A stretch of 64,000 nt of DNA, from positions 62,001 to 126,000 of the forward strand of contig NZ_SJKB01000016.1 in assembly GCF_004331465.1 (NCBI RefSeq), read 5' to 3'. The notes under the pieces are model-generated. The model saw nothing but the letters and a program-made list of their open reading frames with translations, ran no database searches and was not told where the DNA came from. Shown here in pieces: positions 42,296 through 50,707 of this stretch. The stretch's first letter is position 1, and each line of letters opens with the position of its first letter. The DNA is from Kribbella pittospori. GTDB taxonomy: Bacteria > Actinomycetota > Actinomycetes > Propionibacteriales > Kribbellaceae. Both the position numbers and the translations under genes were made by a program.

Positions 42296-42876
42296 GCTTG
42301 CTCCTTGGCGTCGGTCGGTTGCACGCGCCGGCCTGCGGTCGCGTCGTCGCTGTCGGCCAGCAGGGCCTCGACCAGCGAGCGGTAGGAGGTGACGGCCTGG
42401 CGGAGTTGTTCCGTGTCGGCCTCGCCGCGCTCCTGCGCGACGGCGATCCGGTGGGCGTCGCGATAGTGCGCCGCGACCTCCGGATGTTCCACCGAGATGT
42501 CGTTCACGCGCTGGTCGAACGCGTCGACCGGGTAGCCGGACTCGCGCATCATCCGCAGTACCAGCTGATCGGCGTCGGCGACCGCGGCCGCCGGCCGGTC
42601 CACGAAGCTGTGCTGAACCTGGGTCCACTCGACCCGGTAGGCCTCGGCGGACTCGTGGCTCAGCGGCGTGATGTCGAGCTGCGAGACCCGGCGTTCACGC
42701 CCGCGCAGTTCGCGTTCGGCGCTGCGCCGGTCACCCGATTCCTCCACACTGCGCTCGTACTCCGGCCCGAACCGCTCACGCAGTTGGCCGGAACGTCTGC
42801 GCTGGTAGGCGAACAACAGCGCAGCCGCCGCGAGTACGACGACGACTATCACCACGATTGTCAGGACGGTACCCAT
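42292..42876 (-). CDS. Single-pass membrane protein, unknown family
   Basis: 194 residues with GGAGGT just before ATG 42876. One N-terminal helix (VLTIVVIVVVVLAAAALLFAYQRRR) is followed by a charged linker (PEYERSVEESGDRRSAERELRGRERRVSQL) and a helical domain (YRVEWTQVQHSFVDRPAAAVADADQLVLRMMRESGYPVDAFDQRV...LRQAVTSYRSLVEALL). This domain is shared with the following gene. The protein is anchored with the domain in the cytoplasm. Function is unknown. Confidence 0.85.
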   Translation of the reverse strand: MGTVLTIVVIVVVVLAAAALLFAYQRRRSGQLRERFGPEYERSVEESGDRRSAERELRGRERRVSQLDITPLSHESAEAYRVEWTQVQHSFVDRPAAAVADADQLVLRMMRESGYPVDAFDQRVNDISVEHPEVAAHYRDAHRIAVAQERGEADTEQLRQAVTSYRSLVEALLADSDDATAGRRVQPTDAKEQA

Positions 42877-43009
42877 CAGACCTCCAGTCCGATTCGACAG
42901 TGCGGACCTGCGATCTGGCGCGACCGATCGCGAGGACCTGCAGCAGGCGGTCCCCAGCGCCGCCTCACATCCCCGAGGCCGAACCGGTACCCATGAAGTG
43001 CGCACACAA

Positions 43010-43051
43010 GCATCCAGCCGGCCCACCGTGTGCGGGTGGCCGGCTGGATGC
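43010..43051 (-). terminator. Terminator downstream of the 43063 reductase gene
   Basis: The arms at 43010-43027 and 43034-43051 (GCATCCAGCCGG / CCGGCTGGATGC ends) pair with one bulge around GTGTGC. It lies directly after the stop of the minus-strand reductase gene. Confidence 0.75.
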
Positions 43052-43062
43052 GAGTGGAGCGG

Positions 43063-43602
43063 TCAGGCCTTCGGCGCCAGCTTGTGCACGACGATGCCGG
43101 ACTTGAAGGTGGTGGTGCCGAGCAGGTCGAGGTGGGTGACGTCCACGCCCTGACCCTGGAACATGGTCTCGCCGTCGGCCACCACCGGGAAGATCCAGAA
43201 GTGGTACTCGTCGACCAGCTTGTGCTCCAGCAGCGTCTTCGAGAAGGAGCCGGTGCCGAACTTGATCAGGTTCCCGCCCTCGGTCTGCTTGAGCCGGGCC
43301 ACCGCCTCGGCGGCGTCCCCCTCGAGTAGCTGGGCGTTCCAGGTCGTCTCCTTCAGCGTGCGGCTGGCGACGTACTTCGGCATCGCGTTGAACGCGTCGG
43401 TGTACGGGTCACCGCTGCGCTGCGACCAGGCCTCGGCGAACGCCTCGTAGGTGGCGCGGCCGAGCACTTGAGCGTCGACGCCGTCCATCAGGGCCACGGA
43501 GTAGGCGGAGTGCTCGTCGTCCCAGTACGGCGTACTCCAGTTCTGCGGGTTGTCGATCGCGCCGTTCAGGGTCATGAAGGTGGATTCGATCAGCTTCCTC
43601 AT
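43063..43602 (-). CDS. Dihydrofolate reductase-fold protein (RibD C-terminal type)
   Basis: 179 residues: MRKLIESTFMTLNGAIDNPQNW, DAQVLGRATYEAFAEAW, NLIKFGTGSFSKTLLEHKLVDEYHFWIFPVVADGETMF. The usual Asp of the active-site segment is present in GAIDNP. It lies 15 bp after the FMN reductase gene on the same strand, so the two form a reductase pair, divergent from the BTAD regulator. The substrate is unknown. Confidence 0.9.
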   Translation of the reverse strand: MRKLIESTFMTLNGAIDNPQNWSTPYWDDEHSAYSVALMDGVDAQVLGRATYEAFAEAWSQRSGDPYTDAFNAMPKYVASRTLKETTWNAQLLEGDAAEAVARLKQTEGGNLIKFGTGSFSKTLLEHKLVDEYHFWIFPVVADGETMFQGQGVDVTHLDLLGTTTFKSGIVVHKLAPKA

Positions 43603-43617
43603 GGGTCTTTCCCTTTC

Positions 43618-44181
43618 TTACTGTTGGTAAGGACGCTTCAAGCGCGCGTCCCGGAGCGCTTCGGCCCACCAGACGAGCTGGTCGAGCATGATCTTGGCGC
43701 CGGCTTCGTAGCCGGCGGTAGGCCGGGGCCAGTCACCGTCGGCGGTGAACTGCTCCCAGTAGCAGGGCAGGGCAACGGTGTTGCGGATGGTGACGGCCTG
43801 GAGCTCGGTGAAGACCTGCCGCAGTTGCGCGGTGGCGCACCGGCCGCCGGACTCCCGGCCGTAGCTGACGATCGCGACCGGTTTGGCGTGCCACTCTTCG
43901 TAGTACCAGTCCAGTGCGGTCTTCAGCGGTGCCGGAAAGCTGCAGTTGATCTCCGGAGTCACCACCGCGAACGCGTCCGCGGCGGCCAGCCTTGGTGCGA
44001 GTACGGCGACCTCGGACGGCGTCTCGTCGTCGGTGTCGGGCAGTGTCGCCGGCAGAGCGGCGGTGGCCAGGTCGACCAGGTCGACCTCGAACTGCTTGGC
44101 TGCCTGCCGGGCCAGCCAGTGGGCGACGGTCGGTCCGAAGCGGCCGTTGCGGGTGCTGCCGATGATCACTGCCAGTCGCAT
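43618..44181 (-). CDS. NADPH-dependent FMN reductase/quinone reductase-like
   Basis: 187 residues. IIGSTRNGRFGPTVAHWL is the phosphate-binding loop for FMN; VTPEINCSFPAPLKTALDWYYEEWHAKPVAIVSYG is the second conserved flavodoxin-like segment of the NADPH_FMN_red family. It would supply reduced flavin or reduce quinone- or azo-type compounds. It starts 97 bp from the divergent BTAD/NB-ARC regulator. Confidence 0.92.
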   Translation of the reverse strand: MRLAVIIGSTRNGRFGPTVAHWLARQAAKQFEVDLVDLATAALPATLPDTDDETPSEVAVLAPRLAAADAFAVVTPEINCSFPAPLKTALDWYYEEWHAKPVAIVSYGRESGGRCATAQLRQVFTELQAVTIRNTVALPCYWEQFTADGDWPRPTAGYEAGAKIMLDQLVWWAEALRDARLKRPYQQ

Positions 44182-44278
44182 TGTTCTGCCTCCTTTCCGG
44201 TGCTTCAGACTCTGCCGGATCGCGTTTACGGTTTCTTTCCGGTCACTGCCGGCCGGGTCGGAAAGATAGGGTGCGGCC

Positions 44279-47200
44279 ATGCGCTTCGGGGTGCTCGGAC
44301 CGGTCACCGCCTGGACGGACGCGGGGGAGCCCGTCACCATCCCAGGTCTGAAGGTGCGCGCCCTGCTGGCCGACCTGCTCGTCCACGACGGCCGCCCGGT
44401 CCCGGCCGACCGGCTGATCGACGACCTGTGGGGTTCGGATCTGCCCGGCAACCCGTCCGGCACGCTGTCCGCCAAGGTGTCGCAGCTCCGCCGCGCCTTC
44501 GAGGACGCGGAGCCCGGCAGCCGGGTCCTGGTCAAGTCCGGTCCGGCCGGCTACTCGATCACCGTCGACAGCTCGACGTACGACGCCTTGACGTTCGCTG
44601 AGCGAGTCGACGCTGGCCGGCTCGACGAGGCGCTGTCACTGTGGCGCGGTCCGGCGTACGCCGACTTTGCCGACGAGGCCTTCGTGGAGACGGCTGTCGC
44701 GCGGCTGACCGAGCAGCGGTTGGCAGCGCTCGAGCGGGCTGACGTGCCGGTGAGCGAGCTGTCCGTGCTGGTTGCGGAGCATCCGCTGCGTGAGGGCTTA
44801 CGGGCCGCGCACATGCGGGCGCTGTATCGAGCCGGGCGCCAGAGTGAGGCACTGGAGAGCTACGAGCACTTGCGACAACTGCTGTTGGACGAGCTGGGAT
44901 TGGACCCGAGTCCTGAGTTGGTTGCTCTGCAGCAGTCGATCCTGACGCAGGACCTGCCGAACGCGCGGACCAACCTGCCGGCGCAGCTGACCGAGCTGGT
45001 CGGACGTTCGGAGGCGCTGGCGGAGGTGAGCTCGGGCCTGCAGTCTTCGCGGCTGGTGACGCTGACTGGGCCCGGGGGAGTCGGCAAGACGCGGCTGGCG
45101 CTGGCGGCTGCCGCATCGGTGGCGGACCGGTTCCCAGATGGCGTCGTACTGGTTGAGCTGGCGGCTGTGACGCCTGCAGCTCGCTCGGTGCGGAACGCAC
45201 TGACGGACGCCGTGCAGGCGGCTCTGGATCTGCGGGACAGCGCCGGTCCTGCTGACGCTGTGGTTGAGCGGCTGGCGGCTGTGATGGGGACGCGGCTTCT
45301 GGTGCTGGACAACTGCGAGCAGGTCGTTGCTGAGGTTGCCGACCTGACTGATCGCCTGTTGGCGGCCGCGCCCGGTCTGCGCGTGCTGGCGACCAGTCGT
45401 GAGCCACTCGGTCTGGCCGGTGAGGTGGTTTGGACTGTGCCGCCGCTGGAGGTGCCTTCGCCTGCGCTCGGGTTCGAGGCGGTGGGTGAGTGCAGTGCGG
45501 TGCAGTTGTTCGTCACTCGCGCGGCTGCAGCGTCTCGTGACTTCACGTTGTCCGCAGAGACCGTTGCCGACGTGTCCGTGCTGTGCCGGCGGCTGGACGG
45601 GATCCCGCTGGCGCTGGAGCTCGCAGCGACCCGGGTCCGCGCGCTCGGCGTTCGTGGACTGGTGGCGCGGCTCGACGACCGCTTCCGGCTGCTTGCGACC
45701 GGGCACCGCGGTGCTGCGCCGCGTCAGCAGACGCTGCTCGCGATGATCGACTGGAGTTGGGAGCTGCTCGATCCGGAGGAACAGTCCGTCCTGCGGCAGC
45801 TCGCCGTACACGCTGATGGATGTACGGCGGAGGCTGCGGCGGCGGTGTGCGGAGAGGCCGACGTACTGGATGTGTTGATCCGTCTCGTGGACCGGTCGCT
45901 CGTCGTACCGGTCCATGGGGTGGAGGGGCCGCGGTACCGGTTGCTGGAGTCGGTGGCGGAGTACTGCGTGGAGAAGCTGCGTGCCGCGGGTGAGCTGGAG
46001 GCGGTACAGCAGCGACACCTGGACTACTACGTCGAGCTGGCGGAGTCGGCTCGTCCGCATCTGTACGGCGGGGAGCAGAGCCGGTGGTTGCAGTTGCTGG
46101 ACGAGGACACTGCCAATCTGCGGACCGCACTGGACCGGGCAGTGGCTATCGGGCGGCTGGATCTGGGTGAGCGGTTGGTGGATGCGCTGGCCTGGTACTG
46201 GTTCCTGCGTGGGCGGCTGGCCGAGGCGCAGCGGTCGCTGGAGGCGGTCCCGGGATCTCCTCGGGTCGAGGCGTGGCGGGTCGGGTTCCTGTATCTGCAG
46301 GGTGACCCGCGAGCGCCGGGCGAGCGAGACCGGTGGCTGGAGACGGCCGACGCACGTGGGCAGTGGTGGATCGCCCACACTGGAAGCGATGTGGGTGATC
46401 TGGCGACCCCTCTGGCGTTGCTGGAACGGTCTTTGAAGAGTTTTGAAGCGGACGGCGACCAGTGGGGTGTGGCGGCCGCGCTGGCGTCCCGGTCCAAGCA
46501 CTCACACGTGCGGTCCGATCTGGCGGCAATGCACGCGGATGCTTCAGAGAGTGCTCGCATCTTCCGGTCATTGGGGGATCGGTGGGGCATGCTGCAGGCG
46601 TTGAGTTGGCTCGGTGCGCGTGCGGAGCGCGCGGGAGACTTCGCTGAGGCGGAACGCCTGCAACTCGAGGGCCTCCAGTTGGCCGAGGAACTCGGGCTCT
46701 GGCCCGAGGTCGCCTCGGCCTTGGGTGGTCTCGGCTGGACGTCGATACGACAAGCTCGCTACGACGACGCGCGGTCGCAAGGTGAGCGCGCGTTGCGGCT
46801 CGCCACAGAGCAAGGACAGCGGGCAGCGCAGGCACTGGCCGAGATCGTGCTCGGCTTCGCCGCCCGGCGCAGTGGCGACCTCGACGAGGCCGAGCGGTGG
46901 CTGCGGTCGCTGGTCGACGCGGCCCGCGGGCAGAACGAGCCGGTGCTCTACCTGTCGATGGTCCTCGAGGAGCTGGGCTTTCTCCTCGAGCTCCGCGGCG
47001 AGTACGCCGAGGCGCTGGAGTCGCACAAGGAGGCCTTCCGGATCTCCGAGGAGTACGACTCGCTCCGCAGCATGTGCTGGGCGTTGGAGGGCATCGCTGC
47101 CTGTCTCCCCGACCGGACAGTCGCTGCCAAGCTGCTCGGTTCCGCCGCCGCGACCCGGGCCACCGATCCGCAACTGGCGGCCACGGTCGACCTCACGGAC

Positions 47201-47311
47201 CTGGAACGGGCCATCGAAACCGTCCGCTCTGCCTTGGGCGACGCCGCCTACGCAGAGGCCTACGCGGCCGGTGCCGCCTTCACACCCCAGGACGCGTTCC
47301 ACCTCCTCTAA
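44279..47311 (+). CDS. AfsR/SARP-type regulator: BTAD, NB-ARC-like ATPase, TPR
   Basis: 1010 residues. An OmpR-like winged HTH (residues 1-90, FGVLGPVTAWTDAGEPVTIPGLKVRALLADLLV) is followed by a BTAD domain (about 95-240, ending ELGLDPSPELVALQQSIL). The STAND ATPase has Walker A GPGGVGKT near 265, Walker B-like RLLVLDNCEQV and ATSREPLGLAGE. The C-terminal half contains helical TPR-type repeats (AEAERLQLEGLQLAEELG and others). It probably activates target genes after binding a ligand through the TPRs. The divergent reductase pair at 43063-44181 is the obvious target. Confidence 0.93.
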   Translation: MRFGVLGPVTAWTDAGEPVTIPGLKVRALLADLLVHDGRPVPADRLIDDLWGSDLPGNPSGTLSAKVSQLRRAFEDAEPGSRVLVKSGPAGYSITVDSSTYDALTFAERVDAGRLDEALSLWRGPAYADFADEAFVETAVARLTEQRLAALERADVPVSELSVLVAEHPLREGLRAAHMRALYRAGRQSEALESYEHLRQLLLDELGLDPSPELVALQQSILTQDLPNARTNLPAQLTELVGRSEALAEVSSGLQSSRLVTLTGPGGVGKTRLALAAAASVADRFPDGVVLVELAAVTPAARSVRNALTDAVQAALDLRDSAGPADAVVERLAAVMGTRLLVLDNCEQVVAEVADLTDRLLAAAPGLRVLATSREPLGLAGEVVWTVPPLEVPSPALGFEAVGECSAVQLFVTRAAAASRDFTLSAETVADVSVLCRRLDGIPLALELAATRVRALGVRGLVARLDDRFRLLATGHRGAAPRQQTLLAMIDWSWELLDPEEQSVLRQLAVHADGCTAEAAAAVCGEADVLDVLIRLVDRSLVVPVHGVEGPRYRLLESVAEYCVEKLRAAGELEAVQQRHLDYYVELAESARPHLYGGEQSRWLQLLDEDTANLRTALDRAVAIGRLDLGERLVDALAWYWFLRGRLAEAQRSLEAVPGSPRVEAWRVGFLYLQGDPRAPGERDRWLETADARGQWWIAHTGSDVGDLATPLALLERSLKSFEADGDQWGVAAALASRSKHSHVRSDLAAMHADASESARIFRSLGDRWGMLQALSWLGARAERAGDFAEAERLQLEGLQLAEELGLWPEVASALGGLGWTSIRQARYDDARSQGERALRLATEQGQRAAQALAEIVLGFAARRSGDLDEAERWLRSLVDAARGQNEPVLYLSMVLEELGFLLELRGEYAEALESHKEAFRISEEYDSLRSMCWALEGIAACLPDRTVAAKLLGSAAATRATDPQLAATVDLTDLERAIETVRSALGDAAYAEAYAAGAAFTPQDAFHLL

Positions 47312-47404
47312 TCCAGTTGGCCACCAGATGTTCTGTGGTTGAGATTATTTGCCCAGCGAAGTAGTTTTGCTGTCGACGAACCATCCCGACAGGCAAGGTG
47401 AACC

Positions 47405-48922
47405 ATGGACTACGGCCACGAGCTGGTCTTCGGCACGTTCCTGACCCCGACGGTCGACAATCCCGGGCGCGTGATCGCGCTCGCCCAGCTGACCGAGCAG
47501 GTCGGCCTCGATCTGGTCAGCTTCCAGGACCACCCGTACCAGCCGCGTCTGATGGACGCATGGACCCTGCTGTCCGTGGTCGCCGCGCAGACCCAGCGCG
47601 TGAAGGTCACGACGAACGTCGCCAACCTGCCGCTGCGCCACCCGGTCGTCCTGGCCCGCAGCGTCGCCACCCTCGACCTGATCACCGGCGGCCGCGTCGA
47701 GCTGGGTCTCGGCGCCGGCGGTTTCCTTGACGCCGTGGCCGCGAACGCCGGCCCGCGCCTGACCACCGGCCAGAGCATCGCCGCGCTGGAGGAGGCCATC
47801 GCGATCATGCGCGAGGTGTGGACTCCGACCGGCGGCGGCATCCGGTTGCCCGGCAAGCACTACCCGGTCGCCGGCGCCAAGCGCGGCCCGCAGCCCGCGC
47901 ACGACGTGGAGATCTGGCTGGGTGCGTACAAGCCGCGCATGCTCGCCGTCACCGGCCGGCTCGCCGATGGCTGGCTGCCAACCAGTGCGTACGCCGGGCC
48001 CGACGAACTGGCCGCGATGAACAAGATCATCGACGAGGCCGCCGTGGATGCCGGTCGCGATCCTGCTGCGGTACGGCGTCTGTACAACCTGTCCGGTCGG
48101 TTCGAGGGCAACGGTGGATTCCTGCAGGGACCGGAGGAGCTGTGGATCGACCAGCTCACCGACCTGACACTTGGCGAGGGGATGAGCACTTACATCCTCG
48201 GCTCCGACGACCCCGATGACATCCGCCGGTTCGCCGAGGTGGCCGCCGGCGTCCGCGAGTCCGTCGAAGCCGCACGCTCAACCGGCCAGCGCGTTGAGGC
48301 TGTTGCTACTCCGGTGCGGACCGACGGGTTCAGTGTCGTACCGACTCCACCTCCCGCCGTACGACGGAGCGCCGTACAACTGCTGGACGAGTCGGAGCGA
48401 CCGACCGGTCCGGCGCTTGATCCGTCACGGACGTATACGCCGTATCAGCTCTCGTCCGGTCAGCATCTGATCGAGGTGCACGATCATCTGCGGGCTGAGC
48501 TGGAGCAGATTCGCGACCTGGTCGAGCAGGTCGCGGCCGGGTCGCTCGGCGTCGGGCAGGCGCGGTCGCACATCAACACGATGACGATGCGGCAGAACAA
48601 CTGGACGCTCGGCACGTACTGCGAGTCCTACTGCCGGCTCGTCACCACGCATCACTCGATCGAGGACGCTTCTTTGTTCCCGCACCTGCGCCGGGCCGAC
48701 CCGGAGCTCGCGCCGGTCGTGGATCGCTTGCAGGAGGAACACCGCATCATCCACGACGTCCTCGAGGGCGTCGACAAGGCGCTCGTCGCTCTGGTCGACG
48801 GCTCCGGCGACCTCGACGGTCTGCGGGCGGCAGTCGATCTCCTGGACGACACGCTGCTCTCACACTTGTCCTACGAAGAGCGTGAGCTGGTCGAGCCGCT
48901 GGCACGGCTCGGCGTGATGTGA
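47405..48922 (+). CDS. Luciferase-like flavin/F420 oxidoreductase fused to hemerythrin
   Basis: 505 residues. Residues 1-290 form an LLM barrel (FGTFLTPTVDNPGRVIALAQLTEQVGLDLVSFQDHPYQPRLMDAW, TGGRVELGLGAGG, ADGWLPTSAYAG). Residues about 350-500 are a hemerythrin/HHE four-helix domain with iron ligands in EVHDHLRAEL, THHSIEDASLFPHL, EEHRIIHDVL and LLSHLSYEEREL. The linker 295-350 is Pro/Arg-rich. A single chain joining a hydride-transfer flavin enzyme to a di-iron O2- or NO-sensing domain suggests redox gating of the enzyme. No partner is adjacent on the same strand. Confidence 0.9.
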   Translation: MDYGHELVFGTFLTPTVDNPGRVIALAQLTEQVGLDLVSFQDHPYQPRLMDAWTLLSVVAAQTQRVKVTTNVANLPLRHPVVLARSVATLDLITGGRVELGLGAGGFLDAVAANAGPRLTTGQSIAALEEAIAIMREVWTPTGGGIRLPGKHYPVAGAKRGPQPAHDVEIWLGAYKPRMLAVTGRLADGWLPTSAYAGPDELAAMNKIIDEAAVDAGRDPAAVRRLYNLSGRFEGNGGFLQGPEELWIDQLTDLTLGEGMSTYILGSDDPDDIRRFAEVAAGVRESVEAARSTGQRVEAVATPVRTDGFSVVPTPPPAVRRSAVQLLDESERPTGPALDPSRTYTPYQLSSGQHLIEVHDHLRAELEQIRDLVEQVAAGSLGVGQARSHINTMTMRQNNWTLGTYCESYCRLVTTHHSIEDASLFPHLRRADPELAPVVDRLQEEHRIIHDVLEGVDKALVALVDGSGDLDGLRAAVDLLDDTLLSHLSYEERELVEPLARLGVM

Positions 48923-48927
48923 GGTCG

Positions 48928-49554
48928 TTACTTCGCCTCGCCGAGCAGTGAGGCGAGGATGTCGAGCAGGCGGAGGGTCGGGGCTTCGCCGAGCAGGCGC
49001 GCGGCCGAGGTGGCGGGCTCGGCGATCAGCCGGACCTGGAGGAGCTTGAAGTCGCGGATGTTGGCCGGGTTGACCAGGTCGCGGTGGACGGCCGACAGGA
49101 ACTCGGCGCCGGCGGCGGCGTTCGTGTACGTCATCCGGATGAAGCTGTCGCTGACGGGGTAGAGGAACGGCCGTTTCAGGTGCAGCAGCTTCGACTTCTT
49201 CGCCTGGCCGAAACCACGGTGGCCGGAGAACTTCTCGTCCAGCGCCATCGCCGCCTCGAACAGGTCACTGCCCGGCGCCGCGTCCTCGAGCCGCGCGTCG
49301 ACCGGGATCGCGGCGAACTCCTTCTCCGCCTCGACCTCCAGCAGCCACGGGATGTCCTGCGCCCGCAGGTCCGCGCCGATCACCATCGTCCGCCCCAGGT
49401 CCGACAGCGTCACCTGGTTCGGTTCGGCGCCACCGACCAGCGTCATTCCCGGCAGACCGTCGTAGTACCGCAGTACGGCGCCGTTCGTTTCGGCGTACAG
49501 CCGTAACTGGGCGATCGCCTCGTCGACGACGATCTTCCGAGTACCGATGTTCAT
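48928..49554 (-). CDS. DUF6308 family protein
   Basis: 208 residues from ATG 49554. It resembles the DUF6308 family of actinobacteria (VTLSDLGRTMVIGADLRAQDIPWLLEVEAEKEFAAIPVDARL ... KLLHLKRPFLYPVSDSFIRMTY). No catalytic motif is evident and there is no signal peptide. It converges on the LLM-hemerythrin gene with a five-base gap. Function is unknown. Confidence 0.75.
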   Translation of the reverse strand: MNIGTRKIVVDEAIAQLRLYAETNGAVLRYYDGLPGMTLVGGAEPNQVTLSDLGRTMVIGADLRAQDIPWLLEVEAEKEFAAIPVDARLEDAAPGSDLFEAAMALDEKFSGHRGFGQAKKSKLLHLKRPFLYPVSDSFIRMTYTNAAAGAEFLSAVHRDLVNPANIRDFKLLQVRLIAEPATSAARLLGEAPTLRLLDILASLLGEAK

Positions 49555-49749
49555 GAGCCACACCCTCACACTCTTGGTGGCAGACCCGCCAGCGGGCGGA
49601 CCATCATCCGAACGAATCCTCACTCCGTTTCCGCAGATCGTAGGCGACCCCGCGCTCACCCACACCCCAGGGTCACTTCCCGTGATCCACAGCCGGTAAT
49701 CATCGGCTCGCCGGAGGCTCCGTCTCCATCGACTCTCAGTCGCAAAAGC

Positions 49750-50361
49750 TCAACTGCGCGTGGCGGGAATGCCTTGTGGGACGTGGCTGCCGAGGTAGGC
49801 GCCGAGGACGGGCCAGGGGGTGGTGAAGAGGAGGAAGAAGAAGGTGAGGCCGCCCAGTGCGTCCTGTACTGCGGCTTGGGCGTTGGGGATGCCGGAGGCG
49901 GGGGAGTCGCCGTCCAGGATCCAGACGCCGGCTTCGTCGTACCAGCGGATGGATTCGGGGATGGCGACGGTGAGGATGGCCAGGAGGGAGGCCAGGAGTA
50001 CGGCGGCGAGGAGGCCGGTGCGGTCGCCGGCGAGCATCAGTCTTGATGCGGCGAACGTGATGAGTGCGAAGAGGATTGCTGACGCGGCACCGACCAGCAG
50101 CGGTCCGCGACCCCAGCCGGTGCGTACGGCGGCCTAGGCGCAGCCGAAGGCGAAGTGGCGGCGTTCTCCTGGATCATCGATGCTGGCGAGCTCGGCGCGC
50201 ATGGCACTGCCCAGTCTGCGCTCGCGCCGTGCCGTCCGGCCCGTCGACCAGGAGGTGAGGCGGGCGGGCAGATCTGGGCCGGTCGCCGCTCGGAATGAGT
50301 GGTAGGCGATCGCGGCTGCAGCTAGAGGCCACGGGGTTAGCAGGACCGCCACAGCCGCCAA
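49750..50361 (-). pseudogene. PadR-linked membrane protein split by an in-frame TAG
   Basis: Reading from about TTG 50361 gives AVLLTPWPLAAAAIAYHSFRAATG...GSAMRAELASIDDPGERRHFAFGCA, then TAG at 50136-50134. The same frame continues without another stop as AAVRTGWGRGPLLVGAASAILFALITFAASRLM and membrane helices to 49750. The two halves make one sensible multi-pass protein of about 200 residues, so a single nonsense change has split it. A natural restart at ATG 50037 would give only the last two or three helices. It follows the padR gene by six bases and would be its operon partner. Confidence 0.75.
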
Positions 50362-50367
50362 ACATCG

Positions 50368-50682
50368 TCAGGCACCTGCTGCTTGCGGCTTTGGTGTGCG
50401 GCCGGGCTTTGCGGCTTCGCGTCGGAGGGCCGCGACGTACTGCGCGCCGTCCGCTGACAGCCGATACAGGTGACGCGCCGGGCGTCCGAGTGGCGGGTCG
50501 TCTTCCCAGCGCGCATCAAGGTGCCCACGAGCGGCGAGCCGGATCAGGATCGGATACACCGTGCCCGCCTTCAGTCCGGTCGCCCGGCACAACTCATACC
50601 CATGCACCCACGCCGCCGGCTCTTCCGCCAGCACCCACAACACCGCCAACGTCTGCCCCGAAGGCCGCCGAATCCGCCCCAC
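50368..50682 (-). CDS. PadR-family transcriptional regulator
   Basis: 104 residues from GTG 50682. The winged HTH is QTLAVLWVLAEEPAAWVHGYELCRATGLKAGTVYPILIRLAARGHLDARWED, with a wing LGRPARHLYRLSADG and a short C-terminal helix. PadR repressors usually control a membrane protein or exporter beside them, here the broken gene downstream. The dyad at 50692-50707 just upstream is a likely self-operator. Confidence 0.92.
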   Translation of the reverse strand: MGRIRRPSGQTLAVLWVLAEEPAAWVHGYELCRATGLKAGTVYPILIRLAARGHLDARWEDDPPLGRPARHLYRLSADGAQYVAALRREAAKPGRTPKPQAAGA

Positions 50683-50691
50683 CTTCCCAAT

Positions 50692-50707
50692 GTCTACCTA
50701 TATAGAC
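50692..50707. promoter_or_regulatory. PadR-type dyad and TATA-like promoter
   Basis: GTCTA (50692-50696), CCTATA and TAGAC (50703-50707) form an inverted repeat around an AT-rich core ten bases ahead of the padR start. On the minus strand TATATAGG could also be the -10 region. This matches the AT-centred dyads bound by PadR proteins. Confidence 0.5.

Noticed and set aside
49555..49749. Possible RNA gene in the 195-bp gap upstream of the DUF6308 gene
   Set aside because: Only short imperfect complementarity; no tRNA-like fold, promoter or terminator pair.
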